Position numbers and translations under genes: made by a program
Shown: positions 6,275-13,629 of the stretch, piece after piece
Numbering within the stretch: position 1 is the stretch's first letter
How the letters are laid out: every line of letters starts with the position of its first letter
Notes under the pieces: generated by a model
What the model saw: only the letters and a program-made list of their open reading frames with translations
Told to the model about the DNA's origin: nothing
The model's database searches: none
From: an uncultured Desulfovibrio sp.
GTDB lineage: Bacteria > Desulfobacterota > Desulfovibrionia > Desulfovibrionales > Desulfovibrionaceae
Assembly: GCA_900555975.1 (NCBI GenBank)
Contig: USNI01000008.1
Span: 1-13,880 of the forward strand
DNA length: 13,880 bases
Direction of reading: 5' to 3'

Positions 6275-8389
6275 CTACAGGTTCTTCAGTGCGTTCCAGA
6301 TGGCCTCGGCCTTTTTTCTGCCGATGCCGGGCAGGGCAAGAAGATTGTCCAGCGAGGCCTTCTTCATGTCCGCCACGGAGTCGAAGTGTTCCCAGAGCAG
6401 TCTGGCCGTGTGCGGTCCGATGCCGGGCAGCTGCTGAAGTTCTCCGCTGAAGGCCTTCTTTGCCCGGGCCTGCCGGTGCCGGCCTATGGAGAAGTCATGC
6501 GCGGCGTCGCGCACCACCTGCAGAAAGAGCAGCTCCGGACAGCCTTCCCGCAGGGGAAGAGGATTGCTCCGGCTGGGCACGAAGATGCGGTCGGCAATGT
6601 TGCCCGCTCTGCGGTCGGCGTGACCCTTTTCGTCGCGGGCCTTGGCGATGCCGGCCAGCAGGAAGGGCAGCTGACCGCCCTGTTCTCCGGCGGCAAGCTC
6701 CTCGCACAGCACCCTGTTCACGGCGGCAAGCTGGCCGCGTCCGCCGTCGATGAGCAGAAGGTCGGGCCAGGGTTCGCCGTGTTCCAGTCTTTTCTGCGCC
6801 CACCGGGAAAGCGCCGCGTAGTCGTCGCCGCCTGCGCCTTCGATGTTCCAGACCCGGTAGTCCTCCTTGCGCGGACGGCCGTCCTCGTAGACCACGACGC
6901 CCACCTTGGTGGTTTCGCCGCCGGTATGGGAAACGTCGGCGCATTCCACGCGGTTGACGGGCCTGTCGAAGCGGAAGGCGTCGGCCAGTTTTTCCGCCAG
7001 TCCGGCGTCCCTTCTGTTCCGGGCGGCTTCACGGGCATTGCTGCGGGCCATGTCCAGCAGATGGCGTTCTTCCTCATTGCGCGGCACGGCGATGCGCACC
7101 GGTCCGCCGCGCATCTCCGCAAGCACGTCCTCGAGAGCCTCAGCGCCGCCTTCCTCTTCGTCCGCGCAGCGGCAGGGCGAAGACAGGCGTTTTGCGGCCT
7201 CATCATGTTCCATGAGCATGGCGGCCGCCTGTCCGATGAGGGAATCAGGCCGGCCGGCGGCGTCCGTGGCGTCTTTCGTCCCGTCCGTGGCGGTGAGGGT
7301 ATGTTCTCCGCAGAAGCAGGGCGTGCCTTTGTCTTCGGCAAGAAAGGGAGATCCCATGGTCGCGGAAGTGCGCGGAGAAACGAGCGCGCTCTGCGAGTCC
7401 ACGGTGAGACCGGAACCAGTCATGCCTGCCTCCCACGGCAGATAGGGGAGAATGATGCGCGCAGGGATGGAGCGTCCGGCGTGGTAGAACTGACCGAGAA
7501 AGCTCCACAGAAGTTCGGAAGCGTCTTCCAGTCCCAGTCCGGGCCAGAAGAAGGCGCTGCGGTCCTGCACCAGACCATGCCGCACGAACACGATGCCGAG
7601 CGACAGTCCGTCGGGAAGACTGACCAGACCGAGCACGTCCATGTCGCCGCCGTTCTGCAGCACGATGGCCTGCTTCTCGATGGTCTGTTCCACGGCGCGG
7701 ATCTGATCGCGCAGCGACGCCGCCCGTTCGAAGTCGAGCGCGTCGGAGGCCCGTTCCATGGCCTCCCGGAGCAGATCGATGAGTTCCGTGGATCTGCCCG
7801 AGAGCAGAAGCGTTACTCTCCGTGTCAGATCGGCGTAGGCTTCCCGGCTGATTTCGCCCGTGCAGGGCGCCGAGCACAGATGAATGTGATGGTAGAGACA
7901 GGGCGTTTCCCTGTTTTTCATGGCCTTGTCGGAGCAGCGGCGCAGGGGAAAGATGCGGTGTATGGTCTTCCAGGTCGCGCGGGCGGCCGTTCCGGACGTG
8001 AACGGACCGAAATATCGGGCGCCGTCGCGACGGTTCATGCGCCGGACGATTTCAAGTCTTGGAAAGGGATCCTTTTCCGAAAGACGGAACATGACGTACT
8101 GCTTGTCGTCCCGCAGACAGATGTTGTAGTGCGGACGGTGCTTCTTGATGAGGCTGGCTTCAAGAAGCAGGGCTTCCTTTTCCGTGGTGGTGGTGAGAAA
8201 TTCGATGCCGGCCGCACGGCCTATCATGGCCGAGGTCTTGGCCGTGAGCTGGTCGGCGGGCCGGAAATAGGACAGAACGCGTCGGCGCAGGTTGCGGGCC
8301 TTGCCCACATAGATGATGCGGCCCCCGGCGTCCTTGTACAGATAGACGCCGGGAGTCGCGGGAATGCTGGAGGGGGCGGGACGCTCCAT
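6275..8389 (-). CDS. uvrC: UvrABC excinuclease subunit C, with an extra linker insertion
   Basis: UvrC makes both incisions in nucleotide excision repair after UvrA/UvrB mark the lesion. This one has 704 residues, about 100 more than the usual ~600. In order: a GIY-YIG nuclease (about 12-90; GVYLYK, YVGK, Glu77); a 4Fe-4S motif Cys152-X11-Cys164-X7-Cys172-X3-Cys176; a UVR helical hairpin (about 203-237); the RNase H-like nuclease with Asp485 (ECADVSHT), Asp548 (LLLIDGG) and His631; and two helix-hairpin-helix repeats (LPGIG at about 654 and 686). The extra length falls at about 322-412, between the UVR region and the second nuclease. It holds two CxC pairs (358/360 and 406/408) and an acidic end. 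The ATG at 8389 is chosen because longer starts overlap purF; GAGG at the purF stop is its ribosome site. Confidence 0.96.
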   Translation of the reverse strand: MERPAPSSIPATPGVYLYKDAGGRIIYVGKARNLRRRVLSYFRPADQLTAKTSAMIGRAAGIEFLTTTTEKEALLLEASLIKKHRPHYNICLRDDKQYVMFRLSEKDPFPRLEIVRRMNRRDGARYFGPFTSGTAARATWKTIHRIFPLRRCSDKAMKNRETPCLYHHIHLCSAPCTGEISREAYADLTRRVTLLLSGRSTELIDLLREAMERASDALDFERAASLRDQIRAVEQTIEKQAIVLQNGGDMDVLGLVSLPDGLSLGIVFVRHGLVQDRSAFFWPGLGLEDASELLWSFLGQFYHAGRSIPARIILPYLPWEAGMTGSGLTVDSQSALVSPRTSATMGSPFLAEDKGTPCFCGEHTLTATDGTKDATDAAGRPDSLIGQAAAMLMEHDEAAKRLSSPCRCADEEEGGAEALEDVLAEMRGGPVRIAVPRNEEERHLLDMARSNAREAARNRRDAGLAEKLADAFRFDRPVNRVECADVSHTGGETTKVGVVVYEDGRPRKEDYRVWNIEGAGGDDYAALSRWAQKRLEHGEPWPDLLLIDGGRGQLAAVNRVLCEELAAGEQGGQLPFLLAGIAKARDEKGHADRRAGNIADRIFVPSRSNPLPLREGCPELLFLQVVRDAAHDFSIGRHRQARAKKAFSGELQQLPGIGPHTARLLWEHFDSVADMKKASLDNLLALPGIGRKKAEAIWNALKNL

Positions 8390-8400
8390 CGAAACGAACC

Positions 8401-9819
8401 TCAGCGCTGGAAGCGCACGTCGCCCTTGCGGTGGTATTCCAGAGACATCTTGTCCTGAACGACCGGCAGCGCGGTGGGATAGTCTCCGGTGAAGCATGCC
8501 GTGCAGTAGTGTTCGGGATGGGACACCGATGCCAGCAGGCCTTCCAGGGACAGATAGTGCAGGGAGTCGAGTCCCAGCATTTCCGCGATCTGTTCCGGGG
8601 TGTACTTCGTGGCGATGAGATCACTCGGAGAGGGGAAGTCGATGCCGTAGAAGCAGGGATGCTTGATGGGCGGACTGCTGACGCGGAAATGCACGGCCTT
8701 TGCTCCGAGTTCCCGCAGCTTGGCCACGCGCGTGCGTATGGTGGTGCCGCGGACGATGGAGTCGTCGACCACGTAAAGACTTCTGTTTTCGATCACGGAG
8801 CGCACGGGATTGATCTTCACGCGCACGCTGAACTGACGCATGCTCTGGGAAGGCTGAATGAAGGTGCGGCCGACATAGTGATTGCGGATGAGGGCGTGCT
8901 CGTAGGGAACGCCCGCTTCCTGCGCCACGCCGAGAGAGGCGTATATGCCGGAATCGGGGAAGGGAATCACGCATTCGGCGTCGGCCATGGATTCGCGTAT
9001 GAGATTGCGTCCCATGCATTTGCGGCACTGATAGGCGTCTTCACCGAAGATGCGGGAATCGGGTCTTGCAAAGTAGACGAGTTCGAAGATGCACTGTCTG
9101 ATCGGCACGTCGCCGTCATGGATGCGCACGCTGCGGTACTCCAGCGCGCCCGGCTCCACGATGACCATTTCTCCGGGATCCACTTCACGGATGTATTCCG
9201 CCTCCAGCAGATCAAAGGCGCAGCTTTCCGAGGCGAACACCCATGCGTCTTCCATGCGGGCCATGCTGAGAGGATGGAATCCATGCGGATCGCGCACGGC
9301 ATATATCCGGCCCTCGCTCAGAATGAGCAGGCTGTAGGCGCCCTCCACCTTGTGGCAGGCCTCGATGATGGCCTGTTCGAGATTGCCGCAGGACAGGGCG
9401 CGGGCAATGAGATGGACGAAGATTTCACTGTCGATGGTGGTCTGGAAGATGCATCCGTCGTTTTCCAGTTCCCGGCGCAGCTCCGCCGCGTTGGTGAGAT
9501 TGCCGTTATGCGCCAGGGCAAGCTGCACGCCGTTGCGCACGCGCACGAGCAGCGGCTGGGCGTTGCGCAGCTGAGGCTTGCCGGTCGTGGAGTAGCGCAC
9601 GTGACCTATGGCCGTTGCGCCGGTGAGATGCTTCAGATCCTCTTCCTTGAACACGTCCGGCACAAGTCCCATGCCGACGTGCAGGTGAGAGGATCCCTCC
9701 CTTTCGTCCCATGAGACGATTCCCGCGCTTTCCTGACCGCGATGCTGCAGGGCATACAGACCGAAGTAGGCGAGCCGGGCGGCGTCTTCATGACCGATGA
9801 TACCGAAAATACCGCACAT
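8401..9819 (-). CDS. purF: Amidophosphoribosyltransferase (glutamine PRPP amidotransferase)
   Basis: PurF catalyses the first committed step of purine synthesis: PRPP plus glutamine to phosphoribosylamine. The 472-residue protein starts MCGIFG, so removal of Met exposes the nucleophilic Cys of the Ntn glutaminase directly, with no propeptide. Glutaminase signatures include LQHRGQESAG (24-33), RYSTTG (75-80) and NGNLTN (105-110). The PRPP loop is VVDDSIVRGTT (350-360). Cys243, Cys389, Cys439 and Cys442 match the 4Fe-4S ligands of the Bacillus-type enzyme, so the cluster is probably present and oxygen-sensitive. The start is fixed by GGAGG upstream and by homology; longer in-frame starts run into the preceding gene. 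uvrC begins 11 bp downstream and a NYN gene lies 62 bp upstream, consistent with one transcript. Confidence 0.97.
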   Translation of the reverse strand: MCGIFGIIGHEDAARLAYFGLYALQHRGQESAGIVSWDEREGSSHLHVGMGLVPDVFKEEDLKHLTGATAIGHVRYSTTGKPQLRNAQPLLVRVRNGVQLALAHNGNLTNAAELRRELENDGCIFQTTIDSEIFVHLIARALSCGNLEQAIIEACHKVEGAYSLLILSEGRIYAVRDPHGFHPLSMARMEDAWVFASESCAFDLLEAEYIREVDPGEMVIVEPGALEYRSVRIHDGDVPIRQCIFELVYFARPDSRIFGEDAYQCRKCMGRNLIRESMADAECVIPFPDSGIYASLGVAQEAGVPYEHALIRNHYVGRTFIQPSQSMRQFSVRVKINPVRSVIENRSLYVVDDSIVRGTTIRTRVAKLRELGAKAVHFRVSSPPIKHPCFYGIDFPSPSDLIATKYTPEQIAEMLGLDSLHYLSLEGLLASVSHPEHYCTACFTGDYPTALPVVQDKMSLEYHRKGDVRFQR

Positions 9820-9881
9820 ATGCCCTCCTTGAAGGCAGTAAGCAGAGCGGCCCGTCCGATACCGGACAGGCAGCAGCGTGT

Positions 9882-10613
9882 CTATTCTTCCTCGTCGGAA
9901 CTTTCGTGCTGTTCCTGGACGGGGCAGGGGTTGAATTCCTTGGGATCGTCGAAAATATGTATCCCGTGAGGATAGTTGGCATGCTGAGGACGGGGCAGCT
10001 TGTTGCACACGTAGTCCACGTGTTCGCGCAGATCCTCGGCCGCGCGGGTCCAGAGCGGATCGAGCACGACCTTGATGCCTTCCTCGCGGGCGAGCTTCAC
10101 GGCGGGAACGTAATCGGCGTCGTTGGCCACGATGACGAGACGGTCGGTCTGTCTCTTGTAGGCCAGCGCGGCGATGTCGAGACCAAGAAGCATGTCCACG
10201 CCCTTCTGACGGATGTCGGGATAGATGTCGCCGGCCTCGATGTCGTTCACGCTTATTTCGCCGGCCATGAGTTCGCCGAGACGATTGGCGTCAAGCTGCC
10301 ACTGGCCGGCCTGCCAGGCGGAGCGGCCGAGACGCAGCGTGATTTCCGGCGTGACGCGCAGCGACTGCAGAAACTGCTGCTTGCGCGCAATGAGCGGCGT
10401 CTGGGAAAAGTCCATGGGGCCGCTCAGCGGATGCTCGCCCTTGCCCGTGAAGGGAAGAGCGTCATAGAAGAGAATGCGTCCCACGGTCTCGCCGGGGGTG
10501 AGGTGGGAAAGACAGTGACGGCGTATGCCCTGTCCGTCGAAATAGAACGCCTTGAGCGAAATGATGCGCTTGCGCATGAATTCGCCATCAACGACAAATG
10601 TTACACGAGCCAT
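9882..10613 (-). CDS. NYN-domain (LabA/DUF88, PIN-like) putative nuclease
   Basis: A 243-residue protein with a NYN domain, a PIN-like fold in which clustered acidic residues bind Mg2+ to cut RNA. Candidate catalytic acids are Asp9 (FVVDGEF), Asp140 and Asp146 (KGVDMLLGLDI), and Asp165/Asp167 (IVANDADYVPAV). The stretch KGVDMLLGLDIAALA with DADYVPAV is the clearest family mark. Residues 205-243 form a polar tail ending in SSDEEE, likely disordered. No signal peptide or membrane segment is evident. It has its own predicted sigma-70 promoter and leads a likely operon with purF and uvrC. Whether it is an active RNase, and on what RNA, is not shown; no antitoxin-like partner is adjacent. Confidence 0.85.
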   Translation of the reverse strand: MARVTFVVDGEFMRKRIISLKAFYFDGQGIRRHCLSHLTPGETVGRILFYDALPFTGKGEHPLSGPMDFSQTPLIARKQQFLQSLRVTPEITLRLGRSAWQAGQWQLDANRLGELMAGEISVNDIEAGDIYPDIRQKGVDMLLGLDIAALAYKRQTDRLVIVANDADYVPAVKLAREEGIKVVLDPLWTRAAEDLREHVDYVCNKLPRPQHANYPHGIHIFDDPKEFNPCPVQEQHESSDEEE

Positions 10614-10723
10614 TCTAGCAACCTTTTTTTACCGGGATGTGCCCGATTGAGGATATAGGGTTCAAGGCCATGGACGTTTTACCTGTGTTTCCGTGGCGAT
10701 GTGCGGAAACGGAAGAAAGAAGG

Positions 10724-10752
10724 ACGATAGTGTCAGGGAAACATTCTGTCAA
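10724..10752 (-). promoter_or_regulatory. Sigma-70 promoter for the NYN-purF-uvrC operon
   Basis: Read on the minus strand: TTGACA (10752-10747), a 17-bp spacer and TATCGT (10729-10724). The -35 is perfect and the -10 matches four of six positions. The predicted start near 10717 gives a leader of about 100 bases before the NYN start. Confidence 0.6.
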
Positions 10753-10981
10753 GAATACAATATGCTATGCATGCCGCGCCGTCGGGATTCCATGGCTTCG
10801 TGAGACGGCATGCATGTGTCCGCGGCCGGACCGCTCCGATGAATGCGGGGGGGGCGCCGCTTCTGCCGTGCTTTTTTCAGGGAGACCGTCCTTTTCTTCC
10901 GGATCGTGCACGGCTCCCGTCCGGAAGACGTCTCGCGGAGCTTGCCCCGGAAACGGGTTCGGAGTATTCTTTTTCCTCCCC

Positions 10982-11011
10982 TGGTGAATGAAGCGTTTTT
11001 TTTCTTACAAT
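10982..11011 (+). promoter_or_regulatory. Candidate promoter for dut
   Basis: TACAAT (11006-11011) is a good -10 (five of six). The best -35 is only TGGTGA (10982-10987) at 18-bp spacing. Transcription from about 11018 would give a leader of roughly 39 bases before dut. This is the only plausible candidate close to the gene, but it is weak. Confidence 0.35.
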
Positions 11012-11056
11012 ACAGCCGGATGCGCGACGTTTTTTTTCGTCATGTCGAGAGTGTGT

Positions 11057-11515
11057 ATGGCAAAAGTCAGTGTTCTTTATCTCAGAGACGCCGCGGCTCT
11101 GTACGGGAGCGGCATTTCCTATGCCACGGCAGGTTCCGCAGGCATGGATCTTCGCGCCTGTCAGGATGAGGATGAGATTCTCATCCGGGCCGGGGCGAGA
11201 GTTCCGGTGCCTTCCGGCATCTGCATCGAGCCGGATGCGCCGGATGTGGCCGGTTTCGTCTATTCACGCAGCGGACTCGGCGCCGTCAGGGGACTTGTCG
11301 TGGCGCAGGGAGTCGGCGTCATCGATGCCGACTACCGGGGAGAAATCGTCGTGTGGCTGCTCAATACATCGGACGTCCCCCTGTCCGTCCGGCGCGGGGA
11401 GCGCGTGGCTCAGCTCGTGTTTCAGCCCGTCCGCCGGCTGGAGCCTCAGACGGCGGACGTCCTTTCCGAAACGACCCGCGGAAGCGGAGGCTTCGGTCAT
11501 ACCGGCCGGGCCTGA
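11057..11515 (+). CDS. dut: Deoxyuridine 5'-triphosphate nucleotidohydrolase (dUTPase)
   Basis: Trimeric-type dUTPase hydrolyses dUTP to dUMP and pyrophosphate, keeping uracil out of DNA and supplying dTMP synthesis. The 152-residue length is standard. All five family motifs are visible: AGSAGMDLRA (25-34), SRSGLG (70-75), GVIDADYRGE (87-96, with the catalytic Asp), RGERVAQLVF (113-122) and the C-terminal RGSGGFGHTG (141-150) that closes over the active site. The ATG at 11057 (MAKVSVLYL) fits family length; the upstream in-frame ATGs at 10988 and 11042 would add a tail absent from the family. The ribosome site is weak (GAGAG). It is the first gene of a plus-strand cluster with an HD hydrolase and a Ddl-like ligase. 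Confidence 0.95.
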   Translation: MAKVSVLYLRDAAALYGSGISYATAGSAGMDLRACQDEDEILIRAGARVPVPSGICIEPDAPDVAGFVYSRSGLGAVRGLVVAQGVGVIDADYRGEIVVWLLNTSDVPLSVRRGERVAQLVFQPVRRLEPQTADVLSETTRGSGGFGHTGRA

Positions 11516-11534
11516 TGTCATTGTCGAGGTTCTC

Positions 11535-12119
11535 ATGTTGCCTTCTCTTGAATTTCCTGCGGATCCCTCATGGTCTGTTCCCGACGAGGCGCGTTGCTCG
11601 GCCCTGTGGGACAAGTACGACATGATGCCGCACATACGTGAACACTGCCGCGCCGTGGCCGATGTGGCTGCAGAGATCGTGCGCCGCGCCGAGAGCCGGG
11701 GCGTCATTGCCGAAGGCAGAACGCTGACCGTTCCTCTCGCCCTTGCCGCCGGTCGTCTGCACGATCTTGCCAAAAGCTATACCATAAGACACGGCGGCAG
11801 TCACGCGCAGCTCGGAGCCGCGTGGGTGCGGGAGGAAACCGGAAATCCCCTGCTCGCGCAGGCCGTGCTCTTTCATGTGGAATGGCCCTGGAGCGGCGGA
11901 GAACTGGATGATGTCAGAGATCCCATGCGCCTGCCCGTCATCGTCGCCTATGCCGACAAGCGCGTGCGTCATTCCGAGGTTGTGTCCATAAAGGAAAGAT
12001 TTGACGATCTTCTCGTCCGCTACGGCATCACGGCCGACAAGATAGACAATATCGCCGCCAATTATGCTCATGTACAGGCCGTGGAGCAGGCCATATTCGA
12101 CAGGGTAGGTATCATTTAG
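11535..12119 (+). CDS. HD-domain putative metal-dependent phosphohydrolase
   Basis: A 194-residue HD superfamily protein, likely cleaving a phosphate ester or nucleotide with bound divalent metals. Candidate ligands in order are His33 or His37 (MPHIREHC), His76-Asp77 (RLHDLAK), His114 (LFHVEWPW) and Asp141 (AYADKRVRH). This is the H...HD...H...D layout of single-domain HD enzymes. No second domain is present. The ATG at 11535 is preceded by GAGG, 19 bp after the dut stop; the long open frame upstream overlaps dut and is not used. Its TAG stop is followed directly by the ATG of the next gene, so translation of the two is probably coupled. Pairing with dut suggests nucleotide-related work, but the substrate is unknown. 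Confidence 0.83.
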   Translation: MLPSLEFPADPSWSVPDEARCSALWDKYDMMPHIREHCRAVADVAAEIVRRAESRGVIAEGRTLTVPLALAAGRLHDLAKSYTIRHGGSHAQLGAAWVREETGNPLLAQAVLFHVEWPWSGGELDDVRDPMRLPVIVAYADKRVRHSEVVSIKERFDDLLVRYGITADKIDNIAANYAHVQAVEQAIFDRVGII

Positions 12120-13040
12120 ATGGAAAAGTTGCGGATTCTTCTCGTGGCCGGAGGCTGGTCCACGGAACGTGAAATCTCGCTGAGCGGCGCCGCATCCATT
12201 GCGGAGGCGCTCTCCGGACGCGGCCATGAAGTGACGCTGTTTGATCTGTCCGACGGTTTTGAGAATCTTCTGGAGCTTGCGGCCGGTCATGACGTCGCCT
12301 TTCTCAACCTTCACGGCCAGCCCGGGGAAGACGGCCTTGTGCAGGCCATTCTGGAACGTGCGGGCTGTCCCTATCAGGGAAGCGGGCCGGCAGGCTCCTT
12401 CCTTGCCCTGAACAAGGCTGCGGGCAAGGCGCTGTTCCGCCGGGCCGGCCTGCTGACCCCGGACTATGAGTTTCTGCCCGTTCGTCCGCCGCAGGGATGG
12501 AAGACCTCGCTTCCCTATCCGCTGTTCGTCAAGTCCAACAACGGCGGATCCAGCATCGATCTGTTCCGCGTCAACGACGAGGCGCAGCTCGCAGAGGCTC
12601 TGAACACCCTGTTCGACCATCATCAGGAAGTCGTCATAGAAACGTTCATTCCCGGTCAGGAAATCACCTGCGGCGTCGTGGGGCGTCCCGGCGAGGAAAA
12701 GGCGCTGCCTCCGGTGCTCATTGTTCCGAAACGTGAGTTCTTTGACTTTCATGACAAGTACGCTCCCGACGGGGCGGCGGAACTTTGTCCGGCTCCCCTG
12801 TCGCCGGAAGTGACGGCAAAGGTGCAGGAAACGGCCGTTGCCGCGCATCGCTGCCTCGGTCTTTCCGGCTACAGCCGTGCGGATTTCCGGCTCAGCGGGA
12901 GCGGAGAACTTTTTGTTCTGGAGGTCAACACCCTGCCCGGCATGACGGGCGCAAGCCTGGTTCCCAAGGAGGCCGCGGCGGTCGGCATGGCTTTCGGAGA
13001 GCTTCTGGAACTGCTTCTGCAGTATGCCGTGAAGTCCTGA
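12120..13040 (+). CDS. ddl: D-alanine--D-alanine ligase (ATP-grasp)
   Basis: Ddl joins two D-alanines with ATP to make the dipeptide end of peptidoglycan precursors in the cytoplasm. The protein has 306 residues, the usual Ddl length. Motifs are GGWSTEREISLSG (11-23, with Glu16 for the first D-Ala), LHGQPGEDG (64-72), the omega-loop DKY (Lys213-Tyr214; this Tyr favours D-Ala over D-lactate), RADF (253-256, Asp255), and LEVNTLPGMT (267-276) with the metal ligands Glu268 and Asn270. The glycine-rich loop reads VKSNNGGSSID (137-147), less like the typical KPxxEGSSVG. The ATG directly abuts the HD gene's stop. No murein genes (mur, fts) flank it, so this may be an isolated or second copy. A related ATP-grasp with another amino-acid substrate is the alternative. 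Confidence 0.87.
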   Translation: MEKLRILLVAGGWSTEREISLSGAASIAEALSGRGHEVTLFDLSDGFENLLELAAGHDVAFLNLHGQPGEDGLVQAILERAGCPYQGSGPAGSFLALNKAAGKALFRRAGLLTPDYEFLPVRPPQGWKTSLPYPLFVKSNNGGSSIDLFRVNDEAQLAEALNTLFDHHQEVVIETFIPGQEITCGVVGRPGEEKALPPVLIVPKREFFDFHDKYAPDGAAELCPAPLSPEVTAKVQETAVAAHRCLGLSGYSRADFRLSGSGELFVLEVNTLPGMTGASLVPKEAAAVGMAFGELLELLLQYAVKS

Positions 13041-13062
13041 CGCTTCCGGAAAACGTTCGTTC

Positions 13063-13102
13063 AGTCCCTCCGTCCTTCAGAAGGACGGGGGGACTTTTTT
13101 TC
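13063..13102 (+). terminator. Intrinsic terminator after ddl
   Basis: A 15-bp stem (13063-13077 with 13081-13095, one G-T pair) with a 3-base loop is followed by a run of T through 13102. This is a strong Rho-independent terminator ending the dut-HD-ddl transcript. Confidence 0.93.
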
Positions 13103-13413
13103 GGCATTTGCCTGCGCATGGGAAAGGCCGTTGTCGTCATGCAAGGTGCCGCGGGTTCCTGCGCATGGGGCGTCTTTTCCGGACGCCGGAAGGAAGTGCT
13201 GTTTCTGCCCGGTGCCTGCGCGCTTTCCTTCATGACATCGCCGGACTGTCTCCCCTTCCACTCCCGGCGGATGGACCCGTAAGTTTCCAATCGTGTCTAA
13301 AGATGGATGACGAGAATCATGCCATGACGGCCGCATGGGTGTCCGGAACAAAAATGTAATTTTTTAACCAGCTGAAATATATAATAAAAACAGAAAATGT
13401 TCTGAACGAAAAT

Positions 13414-13441
13414 GTTAACCATAATTAAATCAATGGGTAAC
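13414..13441. promoter_or_regulatory. Candidate operator: 9-bp inverted repeat with 10-bp spacer
   Basis: GTTAACCAT (13414-13422) and ATGGGTAAC (13433-13441) are complementary at eight of nine positions around an AT-only-but-one spacer. The half-site centres are 19 bp apart, near two helical turns. The site lies about 190 bp before the glutamate dehydrogenase start. The binding protein is unknown. Confidence 0.45.
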
Positions 13442-13629
13442 GGTGAAATAAAAAATTTCGTTTTTGTCACAAAAAGTGGTTGATTCTCGGAAAAAATAGC
13501 GATAGTCGATAGTCGTTCCTGCCGGAAAAATCCGTTTTTACAAAAATGTATCATTTTTCGGATTCAACGGACGGATGTGCCTATTCAGGAAAAACGTTTC
13601 CTGTCGTCAATTTCAAGGAGCAGCGAATC

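Larger units (their letters stand above)
10614..11056. other. 443-bp divergent intergenic region between the NYN gene and dut
   Basis: No gene is supported. It holds a good minus-strand sigma-70 promoter for the NYN gene and a weaker plus-strand candidate close to dut, both listed separately. The middle (about 10790-10980) is GC-rich with poly-T and poly-G runs and no clear element. Confidence 0.6.
13041..13629. other. 589-bp intergenic region between ddl and the glutamate dehydrogenase gene
   Basis: No gene is supported. The left half (13041-13345) is GC-rich and carries the ddl terminator and a 12-bp direct repeat CCTGCGCATGGG (13112-13123 and 13158-13169). The right half (about 13346-13570) turns sharply AT-rich. 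It holds a TATAAT (13380-13385) without a clear -35, the inverted repeat at 13414-13441, a GAAAT/ATTTC repeat (13445-13459) and a tandem CGATAGT duplication (13500-13513). It is the likely control region of the dehydrogenase gene. Confidence 0.65.

Noticed and set aside
6386..8458. A 690-codon open frame on the plus strand opposite uvrC
   Set aside because: uvrC on the minus strand is unmistakable. The antisense product shows no recognisable domain and has shadow-like composition.
8390..8497. Extended uvrC start adding 36 residues
   Set aside because: It would overlap the end of purF and has no homology to the UvrC N-terminus; the ATG at 8389 has GAGG upstream.
8431..9714. A 427-codon open frame on the plus strand opposite purF
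   Set aside because: It is a shadow of purF with no motif of its own and no ribosome site noted.
9820..10008. Extended purF start adding 63 residues
   Set aside because: PurF must expose Cys after Met (MCGIFG), a GGAGG site precedes that ATG, and the extension overlaps the NYN gene.
10988..11056. Extended dut start with a hydrophobic-looking N-terminal tail
   Set aside because: The extra residues are translated from poly-T leader DNA that overlaps the candidate promoter, and dUTPases normally begin near MAKV.
13103..13360. Short open frames and a CCTGCGCATGGG direct repeat after ddl
   Set aside because: The frames have no ribosome site or recognisable content. The two repeat copies alone do not indicate a mobile element or array.
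13380..13385. TATAAT as a gdhA promoter -10
   Set aside because: No acceptable -35 lies 16-18 bp upstream, and TATAAT is likely by chance in this AT-rich stretch.
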